Positions 18,898 to 28,011 of a DNA stretch of 64,000 nt are shown in pieces. The notes under the pieces are model-generated. The model searched no databases. It was not told the origin of the DNA and was given only the letters and a program-made list of their open reading frames with translations. The stretch comes from Streptomyces nymphaeiformis (GTDB lineage: Bacteria; Actinomycetota; Actinomycetes; Streptomycetales; Streptomycetaceae). The DNA lies in assembly GCF_014203895.1 (NCBI RefSeq), contig NZ_JACHJY010000003.1, positions 62,001 through 126,000 of the forward strand, given 5' to 3'. The stretch's first letter is position 1; each line of letters starts with the position of its first letter. Position numbers and translations under genes: made by a program.

Positions 18898-19638
18898 ATG
18901 GCCGGGATCATGGGCGCCCTGGCGGCCCGGGGGCTGTCGCGTGCCTCGCTCGCCGTCCATCAGCCGCCGACGGATCTCGGCGGCTCGATGGGCGGGCGGA
19001 TCGGCGAGGTGAAGTTCCAGTTCAACCCGGACCAGTTGGAGCTGAGCCGGTCGGCGAACTGGCACACCGAGCCGGCCGTCGCGTACACCCGTGGCGCGCC
19101 GCCGAAGTTCACCGGCAGCGAGCCCGCCCGGCTCCAGCTGGAGGTGTTCCTGGACCGGTCGGACGATCCGTCGTCGAACGACGTGCTGCAGCAGGTGGAG
19201 CTCCTGCTGTCCTGCTGCGAGGTGACCCAGCAGAGCATCGGTGCGAAGGCGCCGTCGCCGCCGTGGGTGGAGTTCTCGTGGGGGTCGTTCTCGACGGTGC
19301 GGTTCGTCGCGTACGTGACGTCCGTGTCCGCGACGTACACCCTCTTCAGTCCGAGCGGCATCCCGATCCGTGCCACCTGTTCCCTCTCGCTCACCGAGGT
19401 CGCCACCGCGACCAAGAAGCAGAACCCGACGTCCGGCGCGCTGTCGGCCCGCAAGGCGCACCGCACGGTCGCCGGGGACTCGCTCGCCTCGCTGGCCTGG
19501 CGGGAGTACGGCGACGCGACGCGCTGGCGGGTCATCGCCGAGGCGAACGGCATCGACGATCCGATGCGGTTGCGCCCGGGCACGGAACTGCTGCTCCCGT
19601 CCACCACCGACATGCCGGAGACCGAGGGCGCCTCATGA
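18898..19638 (+). CDS. CIS baseplate hub protein with LysM domain (Pvc7-like)
   Basis: A 246-residue protein. The N-terminal part (GEVKFQFNPDQLELSRSANW) matches phage/CIS gp53-like hub proteins, and the C-terminal about 50 residues form a LysM domain (HRTVAGDSLASLAWREYGDA, then RVIAEANGIDDPMRLRPGTE). In homologous systems this protein clamps the spike to the tube. It is one base after the tube-2 stop and overlaps the spike gene as ATGA, so it is tightly co-expressed with both. Confidence 0.93.
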   Translation: MAGIMGALAARGLSRASLAVHQPPTDLGGSMGGRIGEVKFQFNPDQLELSRSANWHTEPAVAYTRGAPPKFTGSEPARLQLEVFLDRSDDPSSNDVLQQVELLLSCCEVTQQSIGAKAPSPPWVEFSWGSFSTVRFVAYVTSVSATYTLFSPSGIPIRATCSLSLTEVATATKKQNPTSGALSARKAHRTVAGDSLASLAWREYGDATRWRVIAEANGIDDPMRLRPGTELLLPSTTDMPETEGAS

Positions 19639-21449
19639 GCGAGAAGACCTTCACCACCGTCCTCCACGTGCAGCTCGACGGCACGCCGCTCCCGGACCCG
19701 CTGGCGGTCCGGCTGACGGAGGGCTGGGTGGACGCCAGTGTCAACGTCCCGTCCGCGTTCCAGCTGACCTTCAGCGACAAGGACGGGACGCTCACCGAGA
19801 AGTTCCCCTATCTGAAGGTGGGGGCGATGGCGGTGCTGTCCCCGTTCACCGACGGGCGTCTCGGCGAGCCCATGCTGACCGGTGAGGTCACCGCCGTGGA
19901 GGTGGACGCGGCGCCGGGGCACGGGCGCTATCTGATCCTGCGGGGCTACGACCCGGGGCACCGGCTGCTGCGCAACCGGCGGGTCGAGGGCTACCCGAAC
20001 ATGACGGCGTCCGACATCGTCCGGAAGCTCGCCGCGCTCAACCGCATCCCGCTCGGGAAGGTCGAAGCGACGCCCACGGTCTACGAGTTGGCCACCCAGC
20101 CCAACATCACGGACTGGGACTTCCTGTCCCGGCTGGCCCGGGAGAACGACGTCCGGCTCTCCGTCGACGCGGCGGGCCGGCTCGGCTTCGCGGCGCTGCC
20201 GCCGGCCTCCTCCGCGCCCGCCGACACCACGCCGGCCGCGGCCAGCCCGTACGTCCTGGACTTCGGCGCGAACACGCTGCACAGCCGGGTGTCGGTGACG
20301 GCCGCCGGGCAGGTGGGGAGGGTGGACGTGCGGGGCTGGGATCCCCGTACGAAGCAGGCGCTGTCCTCGCCGACGCCCGCCGCGGCGAGCCGGGACATCG
20401 TCTCGGACATCACTCCGGCGCAGCTGTCGGCGCCGTTCGGCGCGGCCGAGCTCGCCGCCACCGGGACGCCGTTCACGACGCAGGCGGAGGTCGCGCAGGC
20501 GGCGGCCGCGCTCGCCGACGACGTCACCGGTTCGTTCGCGGAGGTGGAGGTCGCCGTCACCGGCAATCCGTCGTTGAAGCCGGGGCAGCCGGTGGCCGTG
20601 AAGGGTGCGGGGTTCCCGTTCGAGGGGCGTTACACCGCGACCGGGGTGCGTCACGTCTTCGCGTCGGGGCGGCAGTTCACCACGTGGCTGACCGTTTCGG
20701 GACGGCAGTTCCGGTCGCTGTACGGGACGGCCTCGGGCGGCGGGGAGCCGGCGCCGCCCATGCCGGGCGTCGCGGTCGCACTGGTCACCAACACCAAGGA
20801 TCCGCTGTCGCTCGGCCGGGTCAGGCTGCGCTTCCCGTGGCTGTCGGCGACGTACGAGAGCGGCTGGTGCCGGGTCGCCCAGCTCGGTGGGCGCGGCGGC
20901 GGGGGTCTCGTGCTGCCCGAGGTGGACGACGAGGTGCTGTGCGCCTTCGACCGGGGCTCTCTTGAACACCCTTACGTCCTGGCGGGGTTGTACAACGGCG
21001 TCGACCGGCACACTCCGGCCACGGACCGGGTCGCGCCCGTCGATCCGACGAGCGGCCGGGTGCAGTGGCGTGCGCTGACCTCGCGCACCGGGCACACCGT
21101 GGAGCTGCGCGAGGAGGGCGGCCGGACGCGTGCCTCGCACGGCATCCGGCTGCGGACGTCGAAGGGCGGGCTGAGCGTCGAGCTGAACGAGGCCCGCACG
21201 ACGCTGACCATCGACAGCGACGGCACGGTCACGATCAGCGGGGCCCGGGGGGTCACGGTCGAGTCGGGGATGGATCTGACGCTCTCCGCCGCCGGGAAGA
21301 TCCGGCTGGACGCGGGGCTCGGCGTGGACATCAAGGCCGGGGCGAAGTTCAAGGTCTCGGCGCTGACCCAGGCCGTCGTCAACGCGCCGGCGTTCGTGAC
21401 GTCGACCGTCCCGATGCCCAACCCCGTCGCGGCGAACCTGCCGTTCTGA
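19635..21449 (+). CDS. VgrG/Pvc8-like central spike protein
   Basis: A 604-residue spike. The N-terminal region (residues 1-370) has the gp27-like hub fold signs, such as MTASDIVRKLAALNRIPLG and ITDWDFLSRLARENDVRLSV. Around 375-450 there is a gp5 OB-fold (DPLSLGRVRLRFPWLSATYE, then WCRVAQLGG and GLVLPEVDDEVLCAF). The C-terminal part is a beta-helix needle. No extra effector domain follows the needle. No PAAR gene was found nearby, so the needle tip may be capped by the spike itself. Confidence 0.95.
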   Translation: MSEKTFTTVLHVQLDGTPLPDPLAVRLTEGWVDASVNVPSAFQLTFSDKDGTLTEKFPYLKVGAMAVLSPFTDGRLGEPMLTGEVTAVEVDAAPGHGRYLILRGYDPGHRLLRNRRVEGYPNMTASDIVRKLAALNRIPLGKVEATPTVYELATQPNITDWDFLSRLARENDVRLSVDAAGRLGFAALPPASSAPADTTPAAASPYVLDFGANTLHSRVSVTAAGQVGRVDVRGWDPRTKQALSSPTPAAASRDIVSDITPAQLSAPFGAAELAATGTPFTTQAEVAQAAAALADDVTGSFAEVEVAVTGNPSLKPGQPVAVKGAGFPFEGRYTATGVRHVFASGRQFTTWLTVSGRQFRSLYGTASGGGEPAPPMPGVAVALVTNTKDPLSLGRVRLRFPWLSATYESGWCRVAQLGGRGGGGLVLPEVDDEVLCAFDRGSLEHPYVLAGLYNGVDRHTPATDRVAPVDPTSGRVQWRALTSRTGHTVELREEGGRTRASHGIRLRTSKGGLSVELNEARTTLTIDSDGTVTISGARGVTVESGMDLTLSAAGKIRLDAGLGVDIKAGAKFKVSALTQAVVNAPAFVTSTVPMPNPVAANLPF

Positions 21450-21468
21450 GCAGAAGGAGGAGGCGGTC

Positions 21469-21867
21469 ATGAGTGAGCACTTCGTCGGTGCGGGCTGGGG
21501 CTTTCCCCTGCGCACCGGGCCGAGCGGCTCCATCGCCCTGGTCCGGCGCGACCGCGAGATCGAGGAGTCGATGCGTCTCGTGCTTGCGACGGCGCCGGGC
21601 GAGCGGCCGATGCGGCCCGAATTCGGCTGTGCCGTCCATGAGTTGGTGTTCGCCCCGGTCAACGACGCGACGATGGGCCGGGTCCGGTACGAGGTGATGT
21701 CCTCGCTCGACCGCTGGGAGCCGCGGATCGAGGTGGAGGACGTCGCGGTCGCCCCCGCGCCCGGGGAGCCGACCACCCTGTACATCGACGTCCGCTACCG
21801 GGTGCGCGGCGCGAACAACCCGCGCAACCTCGTCTTCCCCTTCTACGTCATCCCCTCCGAGGACTGA
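21469..21867 (+). CDS. Baseplate wedge protein, gp25/Pvc9-like
   Basis: A 132-residue gp25-like protein. The pattern VRRDREIEESMRLVLATAPG and ERPMRPEFGCAVHELVFAPV is the family signature, including the conserved E-x-R-x-x-P-x-F-G. It starts sheath polymerisation on the baseplate in related systems. A strong AGAAGGAGGAGG lies just upstream of the ATG at 21469. Confidence 0.95.
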   Translation: MSEHFVGAGWGFPLRTGPSGSIALVRRDREIEESMRLVLATAPGERPMRPEFGCAVHELVFAPVNDATMGRVRYEVMSSLDRWEPRIEVEDVAVAPAPGEPTTLYIDVRYRVRGANNPRNLVFPFYVIPSED

Positions 21868-21877
21868 AAGAGCCGCC

Positions 21878-23866
21878 ATGGCCCTGCCCGCACCCCATCT
21901 CGACGACCGCCGATTCCAGCAGTTCGTCGACGACGCCAAGCGCTACATCCAGCAGGCGTGCCCCGAGTGGACCGACCACAACGTGTCCGATCCGGGCGTC
22001 ACCCTGGTCGAGGCCGTCGCGCACATGGCGGACCAGCTCGTCTACCGGCTCAACCGGGTCCCGGAGAAGAACCACCTGGCCTTCCTCGACCTGCTCGGCG
22101 TGACGCTCTTCCCGCCCGCCGCCGCCCACGCCGACATCACCTTCCGGCTCTCCGCACCGCAGCCCGAGCCGGTGCTGCTGCCCGCCGGCACGGAGGTGTC
22201 CACGGGGCGCACGGAGACGGAGGAGGCGGTCGTCTTCGCGACGACGGCCGATCTGACCGTCGTCCCCTGCGAGTTGACCCGGCTGCTGCGGCAGGAGGCC
22301 GGGGGCACGCCCGAGGACCGGTCGCAGGACATCGTGGGCGGGGACGACGTCCCGGCCTTCTCCCCGCTGCCGCGCGTCGGCGACGCGCTGCTGCTCGGGC
22401 TCTCGGCGGCCGTGCCGGACTGTGTGCTCGTCCTCGACCTGGACAGCCGGGTGGACGGCGTCGGCGTGGACCCGCGCCGCCCTCCGCTGCTGTGGGAGGC
22501 CTGGTCGGCGGCGGAGGGCTGGGTCGCGTGCGAGGTCGACGAGGACTCCACGGGCGGGCTCAACCGGCCGGGCGAGGTGGTGCTGCACATGCCGTCGGGG
22601 CACGCGGTCTCGCGGCTCGGCGGGCACGAGGCGGGCTGGGTGCGCTGCCGGGTCGTGGACCCGGTCGAGGGCCTGCCGTCGTACAGCGAGTCGCCGACCG
22701 TACGGGCGGCGGCGGCGTTCACCATCGGCGGTACGGTGCGGGCGGCGCACGCCGAGGCCGTGCGGGACGAGCGTCTGGGCGAGTCCGAGGGCGTCCCGGG
22801 CCAGCGGGTACGGCTCGCGCACGCCCCGGTCGTGGACCGGCCGCCGCTGCTCCTCCAGGTCGCCGAGCGGGCGGACGCCGGCGGGGACGAGGAGGACCCG
22901 GAGGCCGGCTGGCAGGAGTGGACCGCCGTCCGCGACTTCGCCTCCTCGCGCCCCGGCGACCGGCACTACACCCTGGACGCGACGACCGGCGAGATCGCCT
23001 TCGGCCCGTCCGTACGCCAACCGGACGGCACGCTGCGGCAGTTCGGTGCCGTACCGCCGAAGGGCGCGGCGATCCGCGCGGTGCGGTACGGCACCGGCGG
23101 CGGCCGGGCGGGGAACGTGGCCCGCTCCACGATCACCGTGCTGCGCAGCTCCATCCCGTACATCGCGCGCGTCGAGAACCGCGAGGCGGCGCGGGGCGGG
23201 GTGGACGGGGAGACCGTCGAGGAGGCCAAGTCCCGCGCGCCCGTGACCCTGCGCGCGCAGGAACGGGCCGTCACCGCCCGCGACTACGAGGAGCTGGCCC
23301 GACGGGCCGCACCCGAGGCCGCGCGGATCTCCTGCCTGGCGGCGGACGCGGCCGAGGCGGGCGACAACGCGGTCCGGGTCCTCGTGGTGCCGCAGGCGGT
23401 GCCGGACCGGGGCGGGCGGCTGCGCTTCGAGCAGCTCGTCCCGGGCGACGAACTCCTGTCCCGGGTCACGGGTTTCCTCGACGAGCGGCGTCCCCTGGGC
23501 ACACGGCTCGCCGTCGGCCCGCCGTTCTACCAGGGCGTGACGGTGGTCGCGACGCTGCACTCGTTCCGGGCGGCCGAGGCGGAGCGGGTGCGCGCCGAGG
23601 CGCTGGACACGCTGTACGCGTACCTGGACCCGCTGACCGGCGGCGCGCACGGCGAGGGCTGGCCGTTCGGGCGCCCGCTGCGCGCCGGGGAGGTCTTCGC
23701 GGCGCTCCAGCGGGTGCCGGGCGTGGAGCTGGTGGACGAGGTGCTGCTGCACCCGGCGGATCCGCTGACCGGCCGGCGGGGTGAGGCGACGGACCGGATC
23801 GAACTGGCGCCGTCCGCGCTGCTGTTCCCGTTCGACCACCGCGTCCGTGTGATCGAGGCGCGGTGA
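21878..23866 (+). CDS. Baseplate wedge protein, gpJ/Pvc11-like
   Basis: A 662-residue baseplate J-like protein. The N-terminus has PEWTDHNVSDPGVTLVEAVA and HMADQLVYRLNRVPEKNHLA, typical of CIS gpJ homologues (W-T-D-H-N-x-S-D-P-G-x-T-L-x-E). The central and C-terminal regions show the YGTGGGRAGNV, RAVTARDYEELARRAAPEAA and GVELVDEV motifs of baseplate J. It forms the triangular wedge around the hub. It overlaps the gpI gene by four bases (GTGA). Confidence 0.94.
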   Translation: MALPAPHLDDRRFQQFVDDAKRYIQQACPEWTDHNVSDPGVTLVEAVAHMADQLVYRLNRVPEKNHLAFLDLLGVTLFPPAAAHADITFRLSAPQPEPVLLPAGTEVSTGRTETEEAVVFATTADLTVVPCELTRLLRQEAGGTPEDRSQDIVGGDDVPAFSPLPRVGDALLLGLSAAVPDCVLVLDLDSRVDGVGVDPRRPPLLWEAWSAAEGWVACEVDEDSTGGLNRPGEVVLHMPSGHAVSRLGGHEAGWVRCRVVDPVEGLPSYSESPTVRAAAAFTIGGTVRAAHAEAVRDERLGESEGVPGQRVRLAHAPVVDRPPLLLQVAERADAGGDEEDPEAGWQEWTAVRDFASSRPGDRHYTLDATTGEIAFGPSVRQPDGTLRQFGAVPPKGAAIRAVRYGTGGGRAGNVARSTITVLRSSIPYIARVENREAARGGVDGETVEEAKSRAPVTLRAQERAVTARDYEELARRAAPEAARISCLAADAAEAGDNAVRVLVVPQAVPDRGGRLRFEQLVPGDELLSRVTGFLDERRPLGTRLAVGPPFYQGVTVVATLHSFRAAEAERVRAEALDTLYAYLDPLTGGAHGEGWPFGRPLRAGEVFAALQRVPGVELVDEVLLHPADPLTGRRGEATDRIELAPSALLFPFDHRVRVIEAR

Positions 23867-24432
23867 CCGGCTCCTCACGGGGTACGGTCCCGGGCCTCGC
23901 GACCCCGTACCCGCTGGGGGCGGCGCTGCCCGCCGTCTACGCGGAGGACGACTTCGGGCAGCGGTTCGTCTCCGGCCTGGACGTCGTCCTCGCTCCCCTG
24001 TTCAACGTCCTCGACTCGCTGGAGGCGTACTTCACGCCTTCTCTGGCCCCCGCCGACTTCGTGGACTACCTGGCGACCTGGGTCGGTGCGGAGCTGGACG
24101 GCAGCGAGCCGCTTCCGCTGCGCCGCCACGCGGTCGCCTCGGCCGTGGCGCTGCACCGGGTCCGCGGCACCCGGCAGGGGCTCGCGGCGGCGGTGCGGCT
24201 CGCCTTCGGGGTCGCCCCGGAGATCACCGAGAGCGGCGGTGCGAGCTGGTCCGCCCGCCCGCTCGGCCCGTTCCCCGGGGCGCCCGTGGCCGGGCTGCAC
24301 GTCGTCCTGCGGGTCGCCGACCCCGCCTCGGTCGATCCGCACCGGCTGCGGGCGGTCGTGGCCGCGGCCCGCCCGGCGCACCTGCCGTTCACCGTCGCGG
24401 TGACCACTTCCCGTACAGCAGAAGGAGCATGA
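23863..24432 (+). CDS. Baseplate protein, phage tail protein I-like
   Basis: A 189-residue protein of the tail protein I (gpI) family. It has the usual YPLGAALPAVYAEDDFGQRF opening, then LAPLFNVLDSLEAYFTPSLA, YLATWVGAELDG and RRHAVASAVALHRVRGTRQG. It completes the outer baseplate in related systems, where fibres attach; no fibre gene follows here. The GTG start at 23863 lies inside the gpJ stop. ATG 24429 overlaps its stop but is unlikely to be the next start (see following gene). Confidence 0.9.
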   Translation: MTGSSRGTVPGLATPYPLGAALPAVYAEDDFGQRFVSGLDVVLAPLFNVLDSLEAYFTPSLAPADFVDYLATWVGAELDGSEPLPLRRHAVASAVALHRVRGTRQGLAAAVRLAFGVAPEITESGGASWSARPLGPFPGAPVAGLHVVLRVADPASVDPHRLRAVVAAARPAHLPFTVAVTTSRTAEGA

Positions 24433-24437
24433 CCCCC

Positions 24438-25904
24438 ATGAGTGACGCGCCCCAGTCCCGTCCCTGCCCGGACTGCGCGAGCCCGGTGCGGACGGCGGAC
24501 CAGTCGTTCTGCGACAGTTGCGGAGCGTTCCTGCGCTGGGACACCCCGGCGGCAGCTGCGCCGGTCGCCGGCCGGTCCGTCCCGGAGGCGGGGCAGGCCT
24601 CCGGACCGGCCGACGCGTCCACCTCGGAGCCGGCCCACGTGCCGGGACCGGCCGACGCGTCCGGGGAGGCGCGTGCCACGGCCGCCGGGGGCACCGCCGC
24701 GCCGGAGGACCGATCGGCCGCCGGCGTCGGAGACCGGGGGCCCGCCGGCTCCCGGGACCGCTCCCCCGTCGGGTCCGAGGAGGTCACCGCCCCGCTGCCC
24801 GCCGTGACCTCGGCTGGCGTGGCGCCCGCGACCGTTCCCGCACCGGAGGCGGGCACGGGGCCAGGGGGGACCGCGTCCGAGGAACCTGACACCGAGAGGC
24901 CGACGCCCCGAGAGCCGGCACCCGGACGCCCGACGGCACCCGCAGCGCCGACGGCACCGGGCGAACCGACCGCACCGGCGGCCGTGGCGGCTCCGGACGC
25001 CCGGACGGCCTCAGCCGCCACGCCTGCCCCGACCACCCCGGCCTCCCCTACCACCGGCCGGCCCTCGGACACCGTCGCACGCTCCCTCCTCGTCCCGGTC
25101 CCCGAATCCCGGCCCGCGGAGCCGGCCGTCGCCGCTCCCGTGCTCCCCGCGCGTCCGGAGGCGGCGCGTCCGGCGGTGCGGGCCGCCGCGGCGCCCGCCC
25201 CCGTCGAGGGCGGCACCCCGTGCCCGGCCTGCTCGCTGGCCAACACGCCGGGCCGTCACTTCTGCCGTTTCTGCGCGACCCCCATGGTCCCGGAGCGGCT
25301 CTCCACGGCCGAGGGCCCGTACGCCGGTCGGCGGCCCGGTCTCGCCCACGACCGGAGCCGCGTGCTCGTCCGGGCCCTGATCGCCGCGGCGGTCGTGGCC
25401 GTGGTGGTCGGCGGCGTCTTCGGCGGCCCGCCGGCCGCCCGCGCGGTGCAGGACCACTTCGCCACCCGCGTCCCGGTGCACCCGGTCGCCTGGCTGGCCT
25501 CGCACTCCGCGCCGAAGCAGGACCCGAAGCTGGCGGGCGACGGCTACTCGAACACCTGGTGGGGCACGGGGTACGCGGGCGACTCGGCGGGCCAGTACCT
25601 GGAGGCGCGTTTCGCCGAGCCGACCGATCTCCTCAGCGTGCTCATCACCCCCGGCAGTGCGAAGAACACGACCCAGGCGGACGGGCAGGCGACACCGCAG
25701 ACCTTCGATCTCGTGGTGAAGGACGCCGCGGGCGAACTCCACGTCTCGCACCACCGCATCGACGACGGCGGGACCCAGCGCGTCGACGTGCGCGTCCGGG
25801 ACGCCCTGTCGGTCCAGCTGGTCCTCCGCACGGCCTGGCGCGCCGACCCGCGCAAGCAGGTGGCCATCGCCGAGCTGGAGTTCTTCGGCAGGTCCGTCTC
25901 CTGA
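24438..25904 (+). CDS. Zinc-ribbon single-pass membrane protein of the CIS locus
   Basis: A 488-residue protein with two Cys4 zinc-ribbon motifs: C10, C13, C25, C28 and C262, C265, C276, C279. Between them is a Pro/Ala/Thr-rich stretch of about 210 residues. One membrane helix lies at about 309-330 (LIAAAVVAVVVGGVFGG). The C-terminal about 145 residues form a discoidin-like or NADase-type glycan-binding domain (KLAGDGYSNTWWGTGYAGDS and AQYLEARF-like segments). No signal peptide, so the ribbons face the cytoplasm and the C-terminus lies outside. ATG 24438 is chosen because AAGGAG at 24422-24427 is ten bases away; ATG 24429 is too close. It ends the CIS operon. Confidence 0.82.
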   Translation: MSDAPQSRPCPDCASPVRTADQSFCDSCGAFLRWDTPAAAAPVAGRSVPEAGQASGPADASTSEPAHVPGPADASGEARATAAGGTAAPEDRSAAGVGDRGPAGSRDRSPVGSEEVTAPLPAVTSAGVAPATVPAPEAGTGPGGTASEEPDTERPTPREPAPGRPTAPAAPTAPGEPTAPAAVAAPDARTASAATPAPTTPASPTTGRPSDTVARSLLVPVPESRPAEPAVAAPVLPARPEAARPAVRAAAAPAPVEGGTPCPACSLANTPGRHFCRFCATPMVPERLSTAEGPYAGRRPGLAHDRSRVLVRALIAAAVVAVVVGGVFGGPPAARAVQDHFATRVPVHPVAWLASHSAPKQDPKLAGDGYSNTWWGTGYAGDSAGQYLEARFAEPTDLLSVLITPGSAKNTTQADGQATPQTFDLVVKDAAGELHVSHHRIDDGGTQRVDVRVRDALSVQLVLRTAWRADPRKQVAIAELEFFGRSVS

Positions 25905-25924
25905 GCGCAGCCGTACGGACGCGG

Positions 25925-25959
25925 GAGTGCCGCCGGCGCGCACGGCGCCGACGGCACTC
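25925..25959. terminator. Bidirectional hairpin terminator
   Basis: The arms GAGTGCCGCCGGCGC (25925-25939) and GCGCCGACGGCACTC (25945-25959) pair with one mismatch around a five-base loop. It lies between the end of the CIS operon (25904) and the convergent delta-60 protein gene (25978). Confidence 0.75.
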
Positions 25960-25977
25960 GTCGGGAGGAGGAAGGGG

Positions 25978-28011
25978 TCAGGGGCAGCTGATGCGGGTGT
26001 CGCCCGGGTCGGTGGTGCAGGTGTCGGTGCCGGGACCGCCGTTGGCGGTGTCGTTGCCGGAGATCCCGTCGGTGGTGGTGAGGCGGTCGTTGCCGTAGTA
26101 CCCGGTCAGGGTGTCGTTGCCCGGGCCGCCGTTCATGGTGTCGTCGCCGAAGCCGCCGTCGAGGTTGTCGTTGCCGAAGTCGCCGTAGACGGTGTCGTTG
26201 CCGTAACTGGCACGGATGGTGTCGTTGCCGCCGAGGCCGCAGATGACGTCGTTGGCGTAGCCGCCGTTCAGGGTGTCGGCTCCGCTGGTGCCGATGATGG
26301 TGCAGCCGCGGGCGTTGTTGACCGCGGTGGTGGCGGTGGCCGTGTTGCCGGTGGTCACCGGGTCCGGCTGGGTGGCGCTGACGCCGACCGTGTCCGTGAG
26401 GGTGCCGGTGGCGCGGGGTTCGGCCGTCACCGTGACCGTCGCGCTCGCGCCGGGGGCGAGGGAGCCGAGGGCGCAGTTGGCGGTCGTGGCGGTGGTCGTG
26501 CAGGTGCCCTGCGAGGGGACCGCCGAGATGAGCGTCCCGCCGGCGCCGGAGAGCGTGTCGGTCAGCGTGACGCCGGTCGCGGTGGCGGTGGAGGACGCGG
26601 CGTTGGTGACGGTCACCGTGTACGTGGCGCGGTCGCCGATGCTCACGGTGGTCGTACCGGACTTGGTCACCGACAGGTCGGCGTACGGCGGGGGCGGGGG
26701 CGTGCCACCGCCCTCGTACCGGGCGAGGGCGAACTGGAAGCCCGCTCCGTATCCGGCCGCGACGATCTTGCCGTCGGGCTGGACGAGTACCCCGCGGGCC
26801 TCGTCGAAGTCGTTGAAGCCGGTGACCACGAAGCCGTCGCCGCCGAAGCTCGTGTCGACGGTGCCGTTCGTCTGGAAGCGGGCCAGGCCGAAGTCGTTCG
26901 CCTCGGCGCTGTTGGGATCGTCGGCCCGGCCGGCGAGCACGATCCTGCCGTCCTGCTGGAGCGCCATCGCGTAGGCGAGGCCGCCGTCGCCCGGGGAGGC
27001 GACCGAGGTGCGTCCGCCCGTGCCGAATCCGGTGTCGGGGGTGCCGTTGGCGTTGTAGCGGAGCAGGGCGTAACCGGCGCCGCCGGAGCCCGCGGCGAGG
27101 ATCTTGCCGTCGGGCTGCACCGCGGCGGCGTTGCCGAACTCGGTGCCTCCGAAGTCGGCGGTGACCATGCCGTCGCCGCTGAAGGTGGTGTCGAGGGTGC
27201 CGTTGCTGTTGTAGCGGGCCACCCCGATGTCGAAGGCGGTGTTGCCCACGTAGCCGACGGAGACGATCTTGCCGTCCGGCTGGAGCGCCATGCTCCGGGC
27301 GATGCCGCCGGCGTCCTGCGGGGAGGTGGGCGTGAAGCCCGCGACCACGGCCCCGTCGCCGCCGAGGCCGGGGTCGAGGTTCCCGTTGGTGTCGACGCGT
27401 ACGAGGGCGAAGCCGCCGCCGGCGCCCTTGCCCGCGGCGATGATCTTGCCATCGGGCTGTACGGCGACGTCGGAGCCGTCCGCCGAGCCGCCGAACTCGT
27501 CGACCCGTACCAGGCCGCCGGTGCCGAAGCCCGTGTCCAGGCTGCCGTCGGTGTTGTAGCGGGCCAGGGAGAAGAAGCAGCAGCCTCCGCCCTCCTCCGC
27601 GACCACCTCGGTGGTGCCCGCCACGACGATCTTGCCGTCGGAGGGCTGGATCGCCACGGCGTTGGCCGAGTGGGAACCGCCGCCGAAGTCGCTGGTCACC
27701 GTGCCGCCGCTGAAGGTGGTGTCGAGGCTGCCGTTCGTGTTGTAGCGGGCGAGCGCGAAGCCGGCCTGGCTCGTGCCCACCACGACCAGCTTGCCGTCGG
27801 CCTGCCGTGCGACGTCGTGGCCCTCCGCGGAGTCGGTGATGGGCGTCGTGACCCGGCCCGCGTCCCCGAAGGCCGGATCGAGGTCGCCGGGTGCCGCGAA
27901 GGCCGTGCCGGGCAGGGCCAGGACGAGCGCGAGCCCGAGAGCGACCGGCGCCGCGGCCCTCCCGCCCGGTCTGCGGCGCCGTGCCGCGGGTCTGAGAAGT
28001 GCGTGGGTCAT
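25978..28011 (-). CDS. Secreted delta-60-repeat protein with DUF11 and RTX-type repeats
   Basis: A 677-residue exported protein. A signal peptide (R-rich, then VALGLALVLALPGTAFAAPG) is followed by about eight delta-60 repeats, each of the form A-x-Q-P-D-G-K-I-V-x-A-G...F-A-L-A-R-Y-N-x-N-G-x-L-D-x-x-F, covering about residues 40-425. A DUF11-like beta domain follows (KSGTTTVSIGDRATYTVTVT), then hemolysin-type G-G-x-G-N-D-T calcium-binding repeats at the C-terminus. The latter usually bind calcium in the extracellular medium. Start ATG at 28011 with GGAGG at 28023-28027 (minus strand). No enzyme domain is visible; a surface or matrix protein is likely. It is convergent with the CIS operon. Confidence 0.88.
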   Translation of the reverse strand: MTHALLRPAARRRRPGGRAAAPVALGLALVLALPGTAFAAPGDLDPAFGDAGRVTTPITDSAEGHDVARQADGKLVVVGTSQAGFALARYNTNGSLDTTFSGGTVTSDFGGGSHSANAVAIQPSDGKIVVAGTTEVVAEEGGGCCFFSLARYNTDGSLDTGFGTGGLVRVDEFGGSADGSDVAVQPDGKIIAAGKGAGGGFALVRVDTNGNLDPGLGGDGAVVAGFTPTSPQDAGGIARSMALQPDGKIVSVGYVGNTAFDIGVARYNSNGTLDTTFSGDGMVTADFGGTEFGNAAAVQPDGKILAAGSGGAGYALLRYNANGTPDTGFGTGGRTSVASPGDGGLAYAMALQQDGRIVLAGRADDPNSAEANDFGLARFQTNGTVDTSFGGDGFVVTGFNDFDEARGVLVQPDGKIVAAGYGAGFQFALARYEGGGTPPPPPYADLSVTKSGTTTVSIGDRATYTVTVTNAASSTATATGVTLTDTLSGAGGTLISAVPSQGTCTTTATTANCALGSLAPGASATVTVTAEPRATGTLTDTVGVSATQPDPVTTGNTATATTAVNNARGCTIIGTSGADTLNGGYANDVICGLGGNDTIRASYGNDTVYGDFGNDNLDGGFGDDTMNGGPGNDTLTGYYGNDRLTTTDGISGNDTANGGPGTDTCTTDPGDTRISCP

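Noticed and set aside
26100..26280. Clusters of CACCGTCGTTGCC-like repeats that look like a direct-repeat array
   Set aside because: They encode the G-G-x-G-N-D calcium-binding repeats of the secreted delta-60 protein, not a CRISPR array; there are no spacers.
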